Assembly: GCA_964404505.1 (NCBI GenBank)
Contig: CAYOKH010000006.1
Span: forward strand, 1-50,739
Source: DAOMNN01 sp964404505
GTDB lineage: Bacteria > Pseudomonadota > Gammaproteobacteria > Burkholderiales > Rhodocyclaceae
Length of the DNA: 50,739 bases
Direction: 5' to 3'
This document shows positions 25,097 to 33,078 of this stretch, piece by piece (the stretch's first letter is position 1; every line of letters begins with the position of its first letter). The translations under genes and the position numbers were made by a program. The notes beneath the pieces were generated by a model. It was not told where the DNA came from. It searched no databases and was given only the letters and a program-made list of their open reading frames with translations.

Positions 25097-25456
25097 TCAG
25101 GCGGCTAGCTTGGCCCGGGCCTGGTCCGCAAGCGCGGCAAAAGCGGGCTTGTCGAATACGGCCAGATCGGCCAGAACCTTGCGGTCGACATCGATCGCAG
25201 CCTTCTTCAGCCCGTTCATGAAGGTGCTGTATGTCAGACCCAATTCACGAGCGGCGGCATTGATTCGTGCGATCCACAGTGCGCGGAACTGACGCTTGCG
25301 CTGACGGCGGTCACGGTACGCGTACTGACCTGCCTTCATCACCGCCTGTTTGGCGATGCGATAGACATTCTTGCGACGACCACGATAACCCTTGGCCTGG
25401 TCGAGTACCTTCTTGTGACGCGCGCGGGCGGTTACACCACGTTTTACTCTGGGCAT
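25097..25456 (-). CDS. rplT: 50S ribosomal protein L20
   Basis: 119 aa, highly basic, needed early in assembly of the large ribosomal subunit. The N-terminus MPRVKRGVTARARHKKVL and the C-terminus are canonical. In E. coli L20 also represses translation of rpmI-rplT by binding the rpmI leader; structured RNA is present in the equivalent place here. It follows rpmI by 12 bases. Confidence 0.98.
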   Translation of the reverse strand: MPRVKRGVTARARHKKVLDQAKGYRGRRKNVYRIAKQAVMKAGQYAYRDRRQRKRQFRALWIARINAAARELGLTYSTFMNGLKKAAIDVDRKVLADLAVFDKPAFAALADQARAKLAA

Positions 25457-25468
25457 GGTGGTCTCCTG

Positions 25469-25666
25469 TCAGGCGTACGGAAGCATGGCGCGGATCAGCT
25501 TCTTGTCCGCAGCATGAACGTCGGTCATGCCACGCAGCTGCCGCTTCGCTTTCGTCGTCTTCTTGGTAAGGATGTGACGCCTGAACGCCTGGGACCGCTT
25601 GATCCCGCCGCTTGCGCGGACCTTGAAGCGCTTGGCCGCCCCGCTCTTTGTCTTCATCTTCGGCAT
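25469..25666 (-). CDS. rpmI: 50S ribosomal protein L35
   Basis: 65 aa, the usual size. MPKMKTKSGAAKRFKV at the N-terminus and the basic segment around HILTKKTTKAKRQLRG identify L35. It is translated just before rplT and is separated from infC by 161 bases that hold several hairpins but no gene. Confidence 0.98.
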   Translation of the reverse strand: MPKMKTKSGAAKRFKVRASGGIKRSQAFRRHILTKKTTKAKRQLRGMTDVHAADKKLIRAMLPYA

Positions 25667-25705
25667 TTACTGACTCCGTATTTTCACATGCTGCCAGGTA
25701 GCGCC

Positions 25706-25800
25706 GTGCTTCGGCACATTTGATGACCCGACACCACTTGTCTTGCGGCTCACGCACCTGCGTGCGCTTAGCCGCTTCTTGCACTTCGGCCCGCACGAAG
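25706..25800 (-). promoter_or_regulatory. Structured rpmI leader, possible L20 operator
   Basis: Three hairpins lie between infC and rpmI. One is at 25784-25800 (CTTCG/CGAAG stem). One is an irregular hairpin at 25745-25775 with outer stem GCGGCT/AGCCGC, a five-base bulge and inner stem CACGC/GCGTG. The third is a short GTGC stem with a four-base loop at 25706-25717. In E. coli this leader carries the L20 autoregulatory site. The assignment here rests on position and on the bulged shape only. Confidence 0.45.
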
Positions 25801-25827
25801 CCAAAGCGCAAATGCTCTTGATGTCGA

Positions 25828-26349
25828 TCAGCGCCCCTTCTTGGGCCCGATCACCATGATCATCTGGCGCCCTTCCATCTTGGGCATCTGCTCGACCACC
25901 GCAATCTCTTCCAGATCGGCCTTGACCCGTTCGAGCTGGCGCATCCCGATTTCCTGGTGAGCCATCTCGCGCCCCCGAAAGCGCAGGGTCACTTTCGCCT
26001 TGTCACCCTCTTCCAGAAAGCGCCTCAGATTACGCAGCTTGATCTGGTAGTCGTTCTCGTCGGTCCCGGGGCGAAGCTTGACCTCCTTCACCTGAACCTG
26101 CTTCTGCTTCAGTCTGGCCTCGTGAGCCTTTTTCTGCTCCTGGTACTTGAACTTGCCGTAATCCATCACCTTGCATACCGGCGGCTCCGCCATCGGTGCG
26201 ATCTCGACGAGATCCAAGCCTGCTTCGTCGGCAATGCCAAGAGCCGTGTTCAAGGAAACGATGCCGAGTTGTTCCCCGTCATCTCCCACTAGCCGGACTT
26301 CGGGCGCGTTGATTTCTCCATTGACGCGCTGCTTCTTATCTTGAGCGAT
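25828..26349 (-). CDS. infC: Translation initiation factor IF-3
   Basis: 173 aa when read from an AUC codon at 26347-26349. IF-3 binds the 30S subunit and rejects wrong initiator codons and tRNAs. From this start the protein begins AQDKKQRVNGEINAPEVRLVG, the expected N-terminal domain, preceded by GGAG at nine bases. The frame has no ATG in front and hits a stop two codons upstream. Rare AUU or AUC starts are a hallmark of infC and allow IF-3 to repress its own synthesis. A GTG at 26289 would remove essential N-terminal residues and is rejected. The C-terminal domain ends KKGR. It starts 26 bases after thrS. Confidence 0.95.
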   Translation of the reverse strand: MAQDKKQRVNGEINAPEVRLVGDDGEQLGIVSLNTALGIADEAGLDLVEIAPMAEPPVCKVMDYGKFKYQEQKKAHEARLKQKQVQVKEVKLRPGTDENDYQIKLRNLRRFLEEGDKAKVTLRFRGREMAHQEIGMRQLERVKADLEEIAVVEQMPKMEGRQMIMVIGPKKGR

Positions 26350-26375
26350 GGTTCAGTTCTCCATGTATACCAATA

Positions 26376-28295
26376 TCAGACCGGGCCGGCTTTCGCTTCC
26401 ACTTCGCGACGCCAGCGCCCGATCAGCGAGTCGAGGGACATTTGGCCAAGGTCATGGCCTCCCCGCGCGCGCACCGAAACGACCTCCGCCTGCTTCTCCT
26501 TCTCGCCCACGACGATCTGGTAGGGCAGCTTGTGCACGCTATGCTCGCGGATTTTATAGTTAATCTTCTCGTTGCGCAAATCCGCCCCGACCCGAAAGCC
26601 GGCCTTCCTGAGCTTTCTCGCGACCTCGGCGGCATACGCCGACTGCCCCTCCGAAATGTTCAGCACCACCCCTTGGACAGGCGCGAGCCACAGCGGAAGC
26701 GCACCTGCATAGTGTTCGATCAGTATCCCAGTGAAGCGCTCCAGCGATCCGAACATCGCACGGTGAAGCATCACGGGGCGACGGCGCGAGTTGTCGTCGG
26801 CGACATAGCTGATGTCGAAACGCTCGGGCAGGTTCATGTCCACCTGAAGCGTGCCGCACTGCCAGTCACGACCGATCGTGTCGCGCAGGACGAATTCCAG
26901 CTTTGGCCCATAGAACGCGCCCTCACCCGGAAACAGTTCGTACCGGATGCCCATGCCGTCGAGTGCACCGGCAAGCGCCCCTTCGAGCGTGTCCCAGGTC
27001 TCGTCGCTTCCGATCCGGCTGTCCGGTCGCGTCGACAGCTTGATACGGATGTTGTCGAACCCGAAGTCCTTGTAGATGTCGAGGATCAGTTCGACGACAT
27101 CCTTGCACTCCTGCTCCATCTGCGCCTCGGTGCAGAAGATGTGGGCATCGTCCTGAGTGAAATGGCGTACCCGCAACAGGCCATGCAGCGCCCCCGACGG
27201 TTCGTAGCGATGGACCTTGCCGAACTCGGCCATGCGCAGGGGCAGGTCGCGATAGCTCTTCAAGCCCTGGGCGAACATCGACACCGCGCCCGGGCAGTTC
27301 ATCGGCTTGAGCGCAAATACGCGCTCATCTTCGGTCTCGGTCGTGAACATGTGCTGACGGTAGTTCTGCCAGTGCCCCGACGTTTCCCACAGGCCGCGGT
27401 CCATCACGTCCGGCGTGTTTACCTCGACGTAGCCCGCCTCGTCCTGACGCCGGCGCATGTAGTTGATCAGGGCCTGGAACAGGGTCCAACCCTTGGGATG
27501 CCAGAAGACCGAGCCGGGAGCATTGTCCTGGAAGTGAAAGAAGTCGAGTTGCTGACCAAGCTTTCTATGATCCCGCTTCTCCGCCTCTTCCAGCATGTGC
27601 AGGTAGGCCGCCAGGTCCTCCTTCTTCGCCCAGGCGGTGCCGTAAATGCGCTGGAGCATCTCGTTCCTTGAATCGCCTCGCCAGTATGCTCCGGCGACCT
27701 TGGTCAGCCTGAAGACGCCGAGTTTCCCGGTGGAGGGTACGTGCGGGCCGCGGCAAAGATCGATGAAGTCGCCCTGCCGGTAAAGCGAAACGTCCTCCGC
27801 CTCGGGAATCGACGCGATGATCTCGGCCTTGTAGTGTTCCCCCTGGGCCTTGAAGAATTCGACGGCATCGTTACGCGCCCACACCTCACGCGAGACCGGA
27901 ATCTCGGCCTTGGCGAGTTCCGTCATGCGCGCCTCGATCTTCTCGAGGTCCTCCGGCGTAAAGGGCCGCTTGTAGGCGAAATCGTAGTAGAAGCCGTTCT
28001 CTATCACCGGGCCTATGGTCACCTGCGCATCCGGAAACAGTTCCTTGACCGCATGCGCAAGCAAATGCGCCGTCGAGTGGCGGATGATCTCAAGTCCCTC
28101 GTCGGACTTGTCGGTAATGATGGCCAGTTCGCCGTCGTCGGCGATCCGATGGGACAGATCGACCATGCGACCGTCCAGCCTGCCGGCCAATGCCGCCCTG
28201 GCCAGCCCGGCCCCGATGGATGACGCGACCTCGGCCACCGTGACCGGACTGTCGAAGCTGCGCTTGGAGCCGTCAGGGAGCGTGATGATGGGCAT
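26376..28295 (-). CDS. thrS: Threonine--tRNA ligase
   Basis: 639 aa (E. coli 642). It charges tRNA-Thr. Domains in order: TGS (about 1-61), the SAD editing domain with HSTAHLLAHA and the later zinc-type histidines, the class II catalytic core with the zinc cysteine in LKPMNCPGAV, RHFTQDDAHIFC and the anticodon-binding domain from about residue 535. The start has GAGG eight bases upstream. Only 41 bases lie between the start and a strong terminator hairpin, suggesting control by read-through. Confidence 0.98.
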   Translation of the reverse strand: MPIITLPDGSKRSFDSPVTVAEVASSIGAGLARAALAGRLDGRMVDLSHRIADDGELAIITDKSDEGLEIIRHSTAHLLAHAVKELFPDAQVTIGPVIENGFYYDFAYKRPFTPEDLEKIEARMTELAKAEIPVSREVWARNDAVEFFKAQGEHYKAEIIASIPEAEDVSLYRQGDFIDLCRGPHVPSTGKLGVFRLTKVAGAYWRGDSRNEMLQRIYGTAWAKKEDLAAYLHMLEEAEKRDHRKLGQQLDFFHFQDNAPGSVFWHPKGWTLFQALINYMRRRQDEAGYVEVNTPDVMDRGLWETSGHWQNYRQHMFTTETEDERVFALKPMNCPGAVSMFAQGLKSYRDLPLRMAEFGKVHRYEPSGALHGLLRVRHFTQDDAHIFCTEAQMEQECKDVVELILDIYKDFGFDNIRIKLSTRPDSRIGSDETWDTLEGALAGALDGMGIRYELFPGEGAFYGPKLEFVLRDTIGRDWQCGTLQVDMNLPERFDISYVADDNSRRRPVMLHRAMFGSLERFTGILIEHYAGALPLWLAPVQGVVLNISEGQSAYAAEVARKLRKAGFRVGADLRNEKINYKIREHSVHKLPYQIVVGEKEKQAEVVSVRARGGHDLGQMSLDSLIGRWRREVEAKAGPV

Positions 28296-28336
28296 GTATC
28301 GAGCCTCAGACTCAGGTGTTTCAGCACAATCGGGGC

Positions 28337-28366
28337 AAAAAAAAAGTGCGGTCGAGCCGCACTTTC
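28337..28366 (-). terminator. Terminator hairpin in the thrS leader
   Basis: AAAGTGCGG and CCGCACTTT form a 9-bp stem with a five-base loop, and nine Ts follow on the minus strand. It could end the tRNA-Val transcript, or act as an attenuator for thrS. No promoter is visible in the 41 bases between it and the thrS start. Confidence 0.85.
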
Positions 28367-28392
28367 TTGCATATACGCGTAGCCCGAGATAG

Positions 28393-28425
28393 TCAGTTTA
28401 CCGATTCGGTGCTAGTTCGAAACAT
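28393..28425 (-). CDS. Possible thrS leader peptide
   Basis: A ten-codon frame, MFRTSTESVN, has GGGAG eight bases before its ATG (28434-28438). Two of its ten codons encode threonine (ACU, ACC). It lies between tRNA-Val and the terminator hairpin in front of thrS, the position expected of an attenuation leader. I could not identify a clear antiterminator pairing, and two threonine codons are few, so chance is a real alternative. Confidence 0.35.
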   Translation of the reverse strand: MFRTSTESVN

Positions 28426-28444
28426 CTGTACAACTCCCGGAATC

Positions 28445-28521
28445 TGGTAGGCGCGATTGGATTCGAACCAACGACCCCCACCATGTCAAGGTGGTGCTCT
28501 AACCAACTGAGCTACGCGCCT
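28445..28521 (-). tRNA. tRNA-Val(GAC)
   Basis: 77 nt with encoded CCA. Acceptor strands AGGCGCG/CGCGCCT pair, discriminator A. The anticodon stem CCACC/GGTGG closes the loop TTGACAT, giving anticodon GAC. D arm and T arm (GGTTCGAATCC) are normal. It lies upstream of thrS on the same strand. Confidence 0.97.
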
Positions 28522-28535
28522 GCTAAGAGCCGGGA

Positions 28536-28563
28536 ATTATAATGCCTCGACAGCGGCTGTCAA
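28536..28563 (-). promoter_or_regulatory. Consensus sigma-70 promoter of tRNA-Val
   Basis: Perfect TTGACA and TATAAT hexamers are separated by 16 bases on the minus strand, with the -10 ending 14 bases before the tRNA. The -35 and spacer overlap the palindrome GACAGCGGCTGTC (28549-28561), which might be an operator or a coincidence. It could drive the whole run from tRNA-Val to thrS and beyond. Confidence 0.85.
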
Positions 28564-28613
28564 AGGCTTTTCGCTACACAGGCTTCGCTGCACGGCAAGA
28601 GCCATCGGTCCGG

Positions 28614-29402
28614 TCAATCGGGTTTCCACGCGTTCAGGAAGGCCTTCCAGTGCGGCGCGTCCAGACGCTCCAGAGATTCGCGCACCAGCGCAAGTTCGAC
28701 TGTCAGTGATGCGGCATCGATCTGCCCGCGCATACGCTGGAACTGAAGAAACACCAGGTAGGTGTTGACCACGTCGGTTTCGCAGTAGTCGCGGATCTCC
28801 GCGATGCGACCCTCCAGCCACGCTTGCCAGACGGCCGACCCGTCCATCCCGAGCTTTCCGGGGAAACCCGTCAGCTTGGCCAGTTCGTCGAGGCGCACGC
28901 TTGCGCGCGGCTGGTAGAGCGCGAGCAGATCCATGAGATCCAGATGCCGGCTATGGTAGCGTCCAAGGTAGCTGTTCCACTTGAAGTCGCGCGAGTCGTT
29001 GTAGTCGCCTTCGCCTTGGTCCCAGTAGCGCGGCGCCGACACGCCATGTATCAGGCCCCGATAGTGCAGCACCGGCAGGTCGAAACCCCCGCCGTTCCAG
29101 GAGACGATCTGGGGAGTGTAGCGCTCGATTCCGTCGAAGAAACGCTGGATGATCTCGCCCTCGCCGCAATCCGGCTCGGACAGGGAAAACACGCGAAACT
29201 GGCTCGCGTCACGCAGCACGCAGGAAATCGTCACGACACGCTGCAGATGGTGCTGCAGAAAATCCGTTCCGGTTGCCGCACGGCGCTGCTGAAATCCGAA
29301 CTCGGCGACCTCGAAGTCGTCGAGTTCCTCGGGCAGGTCGTTCAGGGCCCGGATTCCGGCCACGTCCGGAATGGTCTCGATGTCGAAGACGAGCGTCGTC
29401 AT
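28614..29402 (-). CDS. Predicted 3'-5' exonuclease (PolB-like DEDDy family)
   Basis: 262 aa. The first acidic motif is FDIETIPD (D7, E9). The second is around SWNGGGFDLPVL, and the third is YCETDVVNTY with the tyrosine of DEDDy nucleases. The family resembles the proofreading domain of B-family polymerases but stands alone; its cellular task is not established. It starts at 29402, sharing one base with the stop of the DUF1318 gene (TAATG). The frame is open far upstream through that gene, but those codons are out of context. Confidence 0.9.
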   Translation of the reverse strand: MTTLVFDIETIPDVAGIRALNDLPEELDDFEVAEFGFQQRRAATGTDFLQHHLQRVVTISCVLRDASQFRVFSLSEPDCGEGEIIQRFFDGIERYTPQIVSWNGGGFDLPVLHYRGLIHGVSAPRYWDQGEGDYNDSRDFKWNSYLGRYHSRHLDLMDLLALYQPRASVRLDELAKLTGFPGKLGMDGSAVWQAWLEGRIAEIRDYCETDVVNTYLVFLQFQRMRGQIDAASLTVELALVRESLERLDAPHWKAFLNAWKPD

Positions 29403-29824
29403 TACTTTTGGGTCCAGCCCCCGGATTCCTGCACCCACCAGCCCGGCTGGGCGCGGTCCATCCAGCGCTGAGCAAAGGTCTTGCGTACATCGGCCTCCCA
29501 TTCGGGGTGGCCATTGGCGCGCGCGATTTCCCTGTAGAGCGCAGCCCGATCGGCGTTCTCCGCCGCAATGAGCGCGTTGACCTGCCCGCGTTGCGCCAGC
29601 GGCACGCTGGAGGCATCGCGCAAGGCCACATTCCCGTCGCTCGCCTGGCCGACCGCACCAGACGCATAAAGCGGTGCCAACTGCGCGTGGCGCTGCTGCA
29701 TCGATTGCTTCAGCGCGGCGATCGCAGGGGTGTTGATCTCGAGATTGCCTTGTGCGGCGGCAAAACCGCCGATGGCCATCGCAGCCACGACCAGGGCAAT
29801 GCGAATTCGGTTGAGTATTGTCAT
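29402..29824 (-). CDS. ydbL: YdbL family protein (DUF1318)
   Basis: 140 aa with a signal peptide ending near GFAAAQG, so periplasmic. The family is encoded with YnbE and YdbH; in E. coli the trio acts in the lipid supply of the outer membrane, YdbL being an accessory factor. Conserved features include LKQSMQQRHAQL and the C-terminal half with ANGHPEW. Its start overlaps the end of the ynbE-like gene by four bases. Confidence 0.88.
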   Translation of the reverse strand: MTILNRIRIALVVAAMAIGGFAAAQGNLEINTPAIAALKQSMQQRHAQLAPLYASGAVGQASDGNVALRDASSVPLAQRGQVNALIAAENADRAALYREIARANGHPEWEADVRKTFAQRWMDRAQPGWWVQESGGWTQK

Positions 29825-30021
29825 TTTGCCTCTCCCTCTCCAGCGGGCTGGCCACCGGCGGCGGCGCCCTCACGCAATTGCCACACCTCTTCGATGATCC
29901 TGTCGGCTGCCTGCTCCGCCGCCGCCGCGGGAAAATAGATGTTGATCGTGACGCATCCCGCCGCCGTCACTGCGACGACTGCCGCAATAGTGGCCAGTCT
30001 TGCATTCGAACTCGTACTCAT
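29821..30021 (-). CDS. ynbE: YnbE family outer membrane lipoprotein
   Basis: 66 aa. A short signal peptide ends in TAAGC with the lipidated cysteine at residue 23. Directly after comes VTINIYFPAAAAEQAADRII, the family signature. The start at 30021 has AAGGAG six bases upstream. In E. coli YnbE partners YdbH, forming the outer membrane end of an envelope-spanning lipid bridge. Confidence 0.92.
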   Translation of the reverse strand: MSTSSNARLATIAAVVAVTAAGCVTINIYFPAAAAEQAADRIIEEVWQLREGAAAGGQPAGEGEAK

Positions 30022-30101
30022 GCTTTCTCCTTCATGCGGTCTCATGCCGGCGCCGGTTGCCGATGGGATGCCCCATTCATGCAGTCAACGCCCAGGAGCC
30101 A

Positions 30102-32069
30102 TCATTCGATGACCGGCGCCACGTTCGACTCGATCACGTGCTGCAAGCGGTCCACGAGTTCGTCCCAGTCGACCCGGCGATTGTAGCCGATGACGTTCAA
30201 GGCCGGGATCCCGCCTCCTCGGATGATTACGAATCCGTCGCCCTCGCGCCCGCCGAGGCCATCCATGAGGCAGACCCCGCCCGACAGCGAGCACGACAAT
30301 CCGATTTCGCGGTAGCCGAAACTTTCGAAGAACCCGAGAAAGCCGCGCTGGATCGCGACAGCTGCGCCGGCGCCCCCCAGCGCGCCGATGTTCTGGACCG
30401 CACGCTGGCTGATCCGGCGCGGATAGCGTCCGGGGCTGCTACGCATGCTTGCGTCGAAACGCACCGGGCGCCAGCGCACCAGTTCCAGTCCGAGCACATC
30501 GGCATCAATCAGGCCACTCACGGATCCGAAGGAAAACGCCTCGGTGAGCTGGGTCAGGTCGATATTGCGCGCCTCCACATCCACGGTAATTCGCGACGCG
30601 ACGCCCAGAGGCTCGATGGCGTGAAGATTGGTGGCCCGCACGTATCCATCGAACACGGAGACAACCAGGGCCCCGTCGAGGACGATCTCCCCCGGGCTGA
30701 CGCGAAGGCCCGGCATCGATGCGGAAAGTACACCGGCCATGGGCGGAAGACCCAGAGCATCGGCGAGCAGGCGCATCGAGACGGGTTCGACCGCAGCGGA
30801 ACCGCTGCCCGACCAGCCGGACCGCTCCCTGACCAGGGCAAGACCGCTCAACACCAGCCTGCCGTCGAGGATCGGGATCGCGACGTGCGCAATCTCGACG
30901 CTGCGCCCGGTCGAATGCGCCTCGAGCTCGAACGGTCCGAACCGCAGCTTCTCCCAATGCCCGCCGCCGACCTCGAGCCAGGCACGTGTCGCGCCGCCGC
31001 GCTCCCACGGAATCACGCCGTTGAGCGGCCCGAAACCCAGTTCGCCACCCTTCAGCGCGAACCCTACCTCGGCAAGCGCCAAATCGACCGCGACCAACTC
31101 GCCTTGTTCCAGCCGGATTCCTGCGCTCAACAAACCCTCGAACAACAGGGAATCCACTCGTGCCGGCGCCAGGATCGGAGCGATGAAGCGCGGACCGACC
31201 AGCGCGAGGTCCGCATCCGCGACCGTGAATCCCGCGCGGGTCAGGGTCAGTGTGCGGAGGTCCATCTCGCCCGAGGCCACGATGGTTCTGACCCCTTCCA
31301 GTTCAAGTGACGCACGGGTGACCTCGAGCCGCATGGACCGATAATTCCCCGCAGCCGCGAGTTGCGCACCCGCGGTAAGGTAAACCGGATGGAGGTAGGC
31401 TTCGCCTTCCTGCCACGACACGTCCCCTTGCCAGTCCCAGCCGCCGCGGTCCCGGCGGGCTTCAACCTGCAGCTCGAAATTCAGCCCCTCGGCTGCGCTC
31501 AGACCGTCGGCACGCGCGAAACTCGCCTGCGTCAATCGACCCGACAGCGACACTCGTTGCGCTGCCGGCCGATAGGTCGCACGGCCATCGAAGCGGCCCG
31601 CCACCTGCCATTCCACAAGTGCCGGAGTCAAATCCCTCAGACGCGTCAGCGACAGTGCGGCGAACACCGCGTCGATGCTGCCGGACGGCGACAGCGCAAT
31701 CTCGATGGACTCCTCGGCGTCGCCGCGCAGGCGGACACGCCCCGATCTGCGTCTGGTGTCGAAGCTGAGCTCGAACCGGCCCAGATCGGCCAACCCCGGT
31801 ACGGACAGCGTGCCGTCGCGACATCGGATCTGGCCGTCCGCCAGCGCGAACCCGCGGCAGTGCAGCCGGACGTTGGTCCAGCTGTGCTCCCCGACAACGA
31901 TTCGCCCCACCACGAAGTTGGCCGCGCCCCCCTCCGCACCGATATCCGCCTCGAGGTCCTGAAGGATGAATGCCGGGTGTTCGAGCTGCCCCAGATCGAG
32001 CTGAAGCCGCTCGGCCGAACTGCTGCCGGAGCACAGGCTCAGGAAGGCAAGGCAGGCCAGCTTCCGCAA
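30102..32069 (-). CDS. ydbH: YdbH family AsmA-like protein
   Basis: 655 aa from a TTG start at 32069, which gives a signal-like N-terminus RKLACLAFLSLCSGSSSA. The first ATG (32162) would add 31 residues and run back into cysM, so I prefer TTG; this choice is uncertain. YdbH, with TamB and YhdP, is an AsmA-like bridge that moves phospholipids to the outer membrane. The body is largely beta-strand repeats. The C-terminal block GFLGFFESFGYREIGLSC and NVIGYNRRVDWDELV is characteristic. It is shorter than E. coli YdbH (879 aa). ynbE and ydbL follow it, supporting the assignment. Confidence 0.85.
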   Translation of the reverse strand: MRKLACLAFLSLCSGSSSAERLQLDLGQLEHPAFILQDLEADIGAEGGAANFVVGRIVVGEHSWTNVRLHCRGFALADGQIRCRDGTLSVPGLADLGRFELSFDTRRRSGRVRLRGDAEESIEIALSPSGSIDAVFAALSLTRLRDLTPALVEWQVAGRFDGRATYRPAAQRVSLSGRLTQASFARADGLSAAEGLNFELQVEARRDRGGWDWQGDVSWQEGEAYLHPVYLTAGAQLAAAGNYRSMRLEVTRASLELEGVRTIVASGEMDLRTLTLTRAGFTVADADLALVGPRFIAPILAPARVDSLLFEGLLSAGIRLEQGELVAVDLALAEVGFALKGGELGFGPLNGVIPWERGGATRAWLEVGGGHWEKLRFGPFELEAHSTGRSVEIAHVAIPILDGRLVLSGLALVRERSGWSGSGSAAVEPVSMRLLADALGLPPMAGVLSASMPGLRVSPGEIVLDGALVVSVFDGYVRATNLHAIEPLGVASRITVDVEARNIDLTQLTEAFSFGSVSGLIDADVLGLELVRWRPVRFDASMRSSPGRYPRRISQRAVQNIGALGGAGAAVAIQRGFLGFFESFGYREIGLSCSLSGGVCLMDGLGGREGDGFVIIRGGGIPALNVIGYNRRVDWDELVDRLQHVIESNVAPVIE

Positions 32070-32100
32070 TCCCGGCCCGCGGCCGGGGCTGCGACGAAAC

Positions 32101-32991
32101 TCAGCCGGGGAATACGCCGGTCGACAGATAACGGTCGCCACGATCGCAGACAATCGAGACAATCACCGCGTTTTCGCATTGCCCGGCAATACGCAGCGCA
32201 ACGTGCATCGACCCACCGGACGAGATTCCGGCGAAGATACCCTCATCACGCGCGAGACGCCGCGTCATCTCCTCGGCGTCGGCCTGGCTCACGTATTCCA
32301 GCTGGTCCACCGCCGACTTGTGGTAGATGCGCGGCAGGTACGCTTCGGGCCACTTGCGGATTCCAGGAATCTGCGAGCCCTCCTCCGGCTGGCAGCCGAT
32401 GATCCGGATCGCAGGGTTCTTCTCCTTGAAATAGCGCGAACAGCCCATGATCGTGCCGGTCGTTCCCATGCTGCTTACGAAATGGGTGATGCGTCCGCCG
32501 GTCTGCTCCCAGATCTCCGGCCCCGTTCCCTCGTAGTGCGCAAGGGGGTTGTCGGGGTTCGCGAACTGGTCGAGGATGATGCCCTGGCCCTCGTCGCGCA
32601 TGCGCTCGGCGACATCACGGGCCATCTCCATGCCGCCGTCCCGAGCCGTAAGCACGAGTTCCGCGCCGAAAGCACGCATCGTCTGCCTGCGCTCGACACT
32701 CTGATTCTCGGGCATCACCAAGACCATGCGGTAGCCGCGCATCGCCGCCGCCATCGCGAGCGCAATGCCCGTATTGCCGCTGGTCGCCTCTATGAGCGTT
32801 TCACCCGGTCGAATATCGCCGCGGGCCTCGGCGTGCATGATCATCCAGAGCGCCGGACGATCCTTCACCGAGCCGGCCGGGTTGTTCCCTTCGAGCTTGG
32901 CGAGAATCACGTTGTCGCGCCCCGCCCCGATCCGTTTCAGGTGGATTAGGGGCGTGTGACCTACGTAATCCTCGAGTGTCTTGTAATCCAT
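32101..32991 (-). CDS. cysM: Cysteine synthase B
   Basis: 296 aa (E. coli CysM 303). PLP-dependent O-acetylserine sulfhydrylase that can use sulfide or thiosulfate. The PLP lysine is K43 in PAGSVKDRPA, and the phosphate-binding loop is TSGNTGIALA. GSRYFKEKNP-like and ISSGGSMHVALR segments fit CysM rather than CysK. The start at 32991 gives the standard N-terminus MDYKTLEDYVGHTPL; upstream codons are ignored. It lies 87 bases after lapB. Confidence 0.95.
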   Translation of the reverse strand: MDYKTLEDYVGHTPLIHLKRIGAGRDNVILAKLEGNNPAGSVKDRPALWMIMHAEARGDIRPGETLIEATSGNTGIALAMAAAMRGYRMVLVMPENQSVERRQTMRAFGAELVLTARDGGMEMARDVAERMRDEGQGIILDQFANPDNPLAHYEGTGPEIWEQTGGRITHFVSSMGTTGTIMGCSRYFKEKNPAIRIIGCQPEEGSQIPGIRKWPEAYLPRIYHKSAVDQLEYVSQADAEEMTRRLARDEGIFAGISSGGSMHVALRIAGQCENAVIVSIVCDRGDRYLSTGVFPG

Positions 32992-33078
32992 GTCGGCTCG
33001 AAACGATATTGTCGATGGCGCAAGTTTAACCCGGATGCGTCGGCCCACGCCGGCCGCGAGAAACAGCACGACACACGC

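Noticed and set aside
22164..25292. A 1042-codon open frame on the plus strand opposite pheST and rplT
   Set aside because: It is the antisense of strongly recognised pheT and pheS. Its translation has no domain-like pattern and is rich in Arg, His and Gly, as expected from GC-rich antisense codons.
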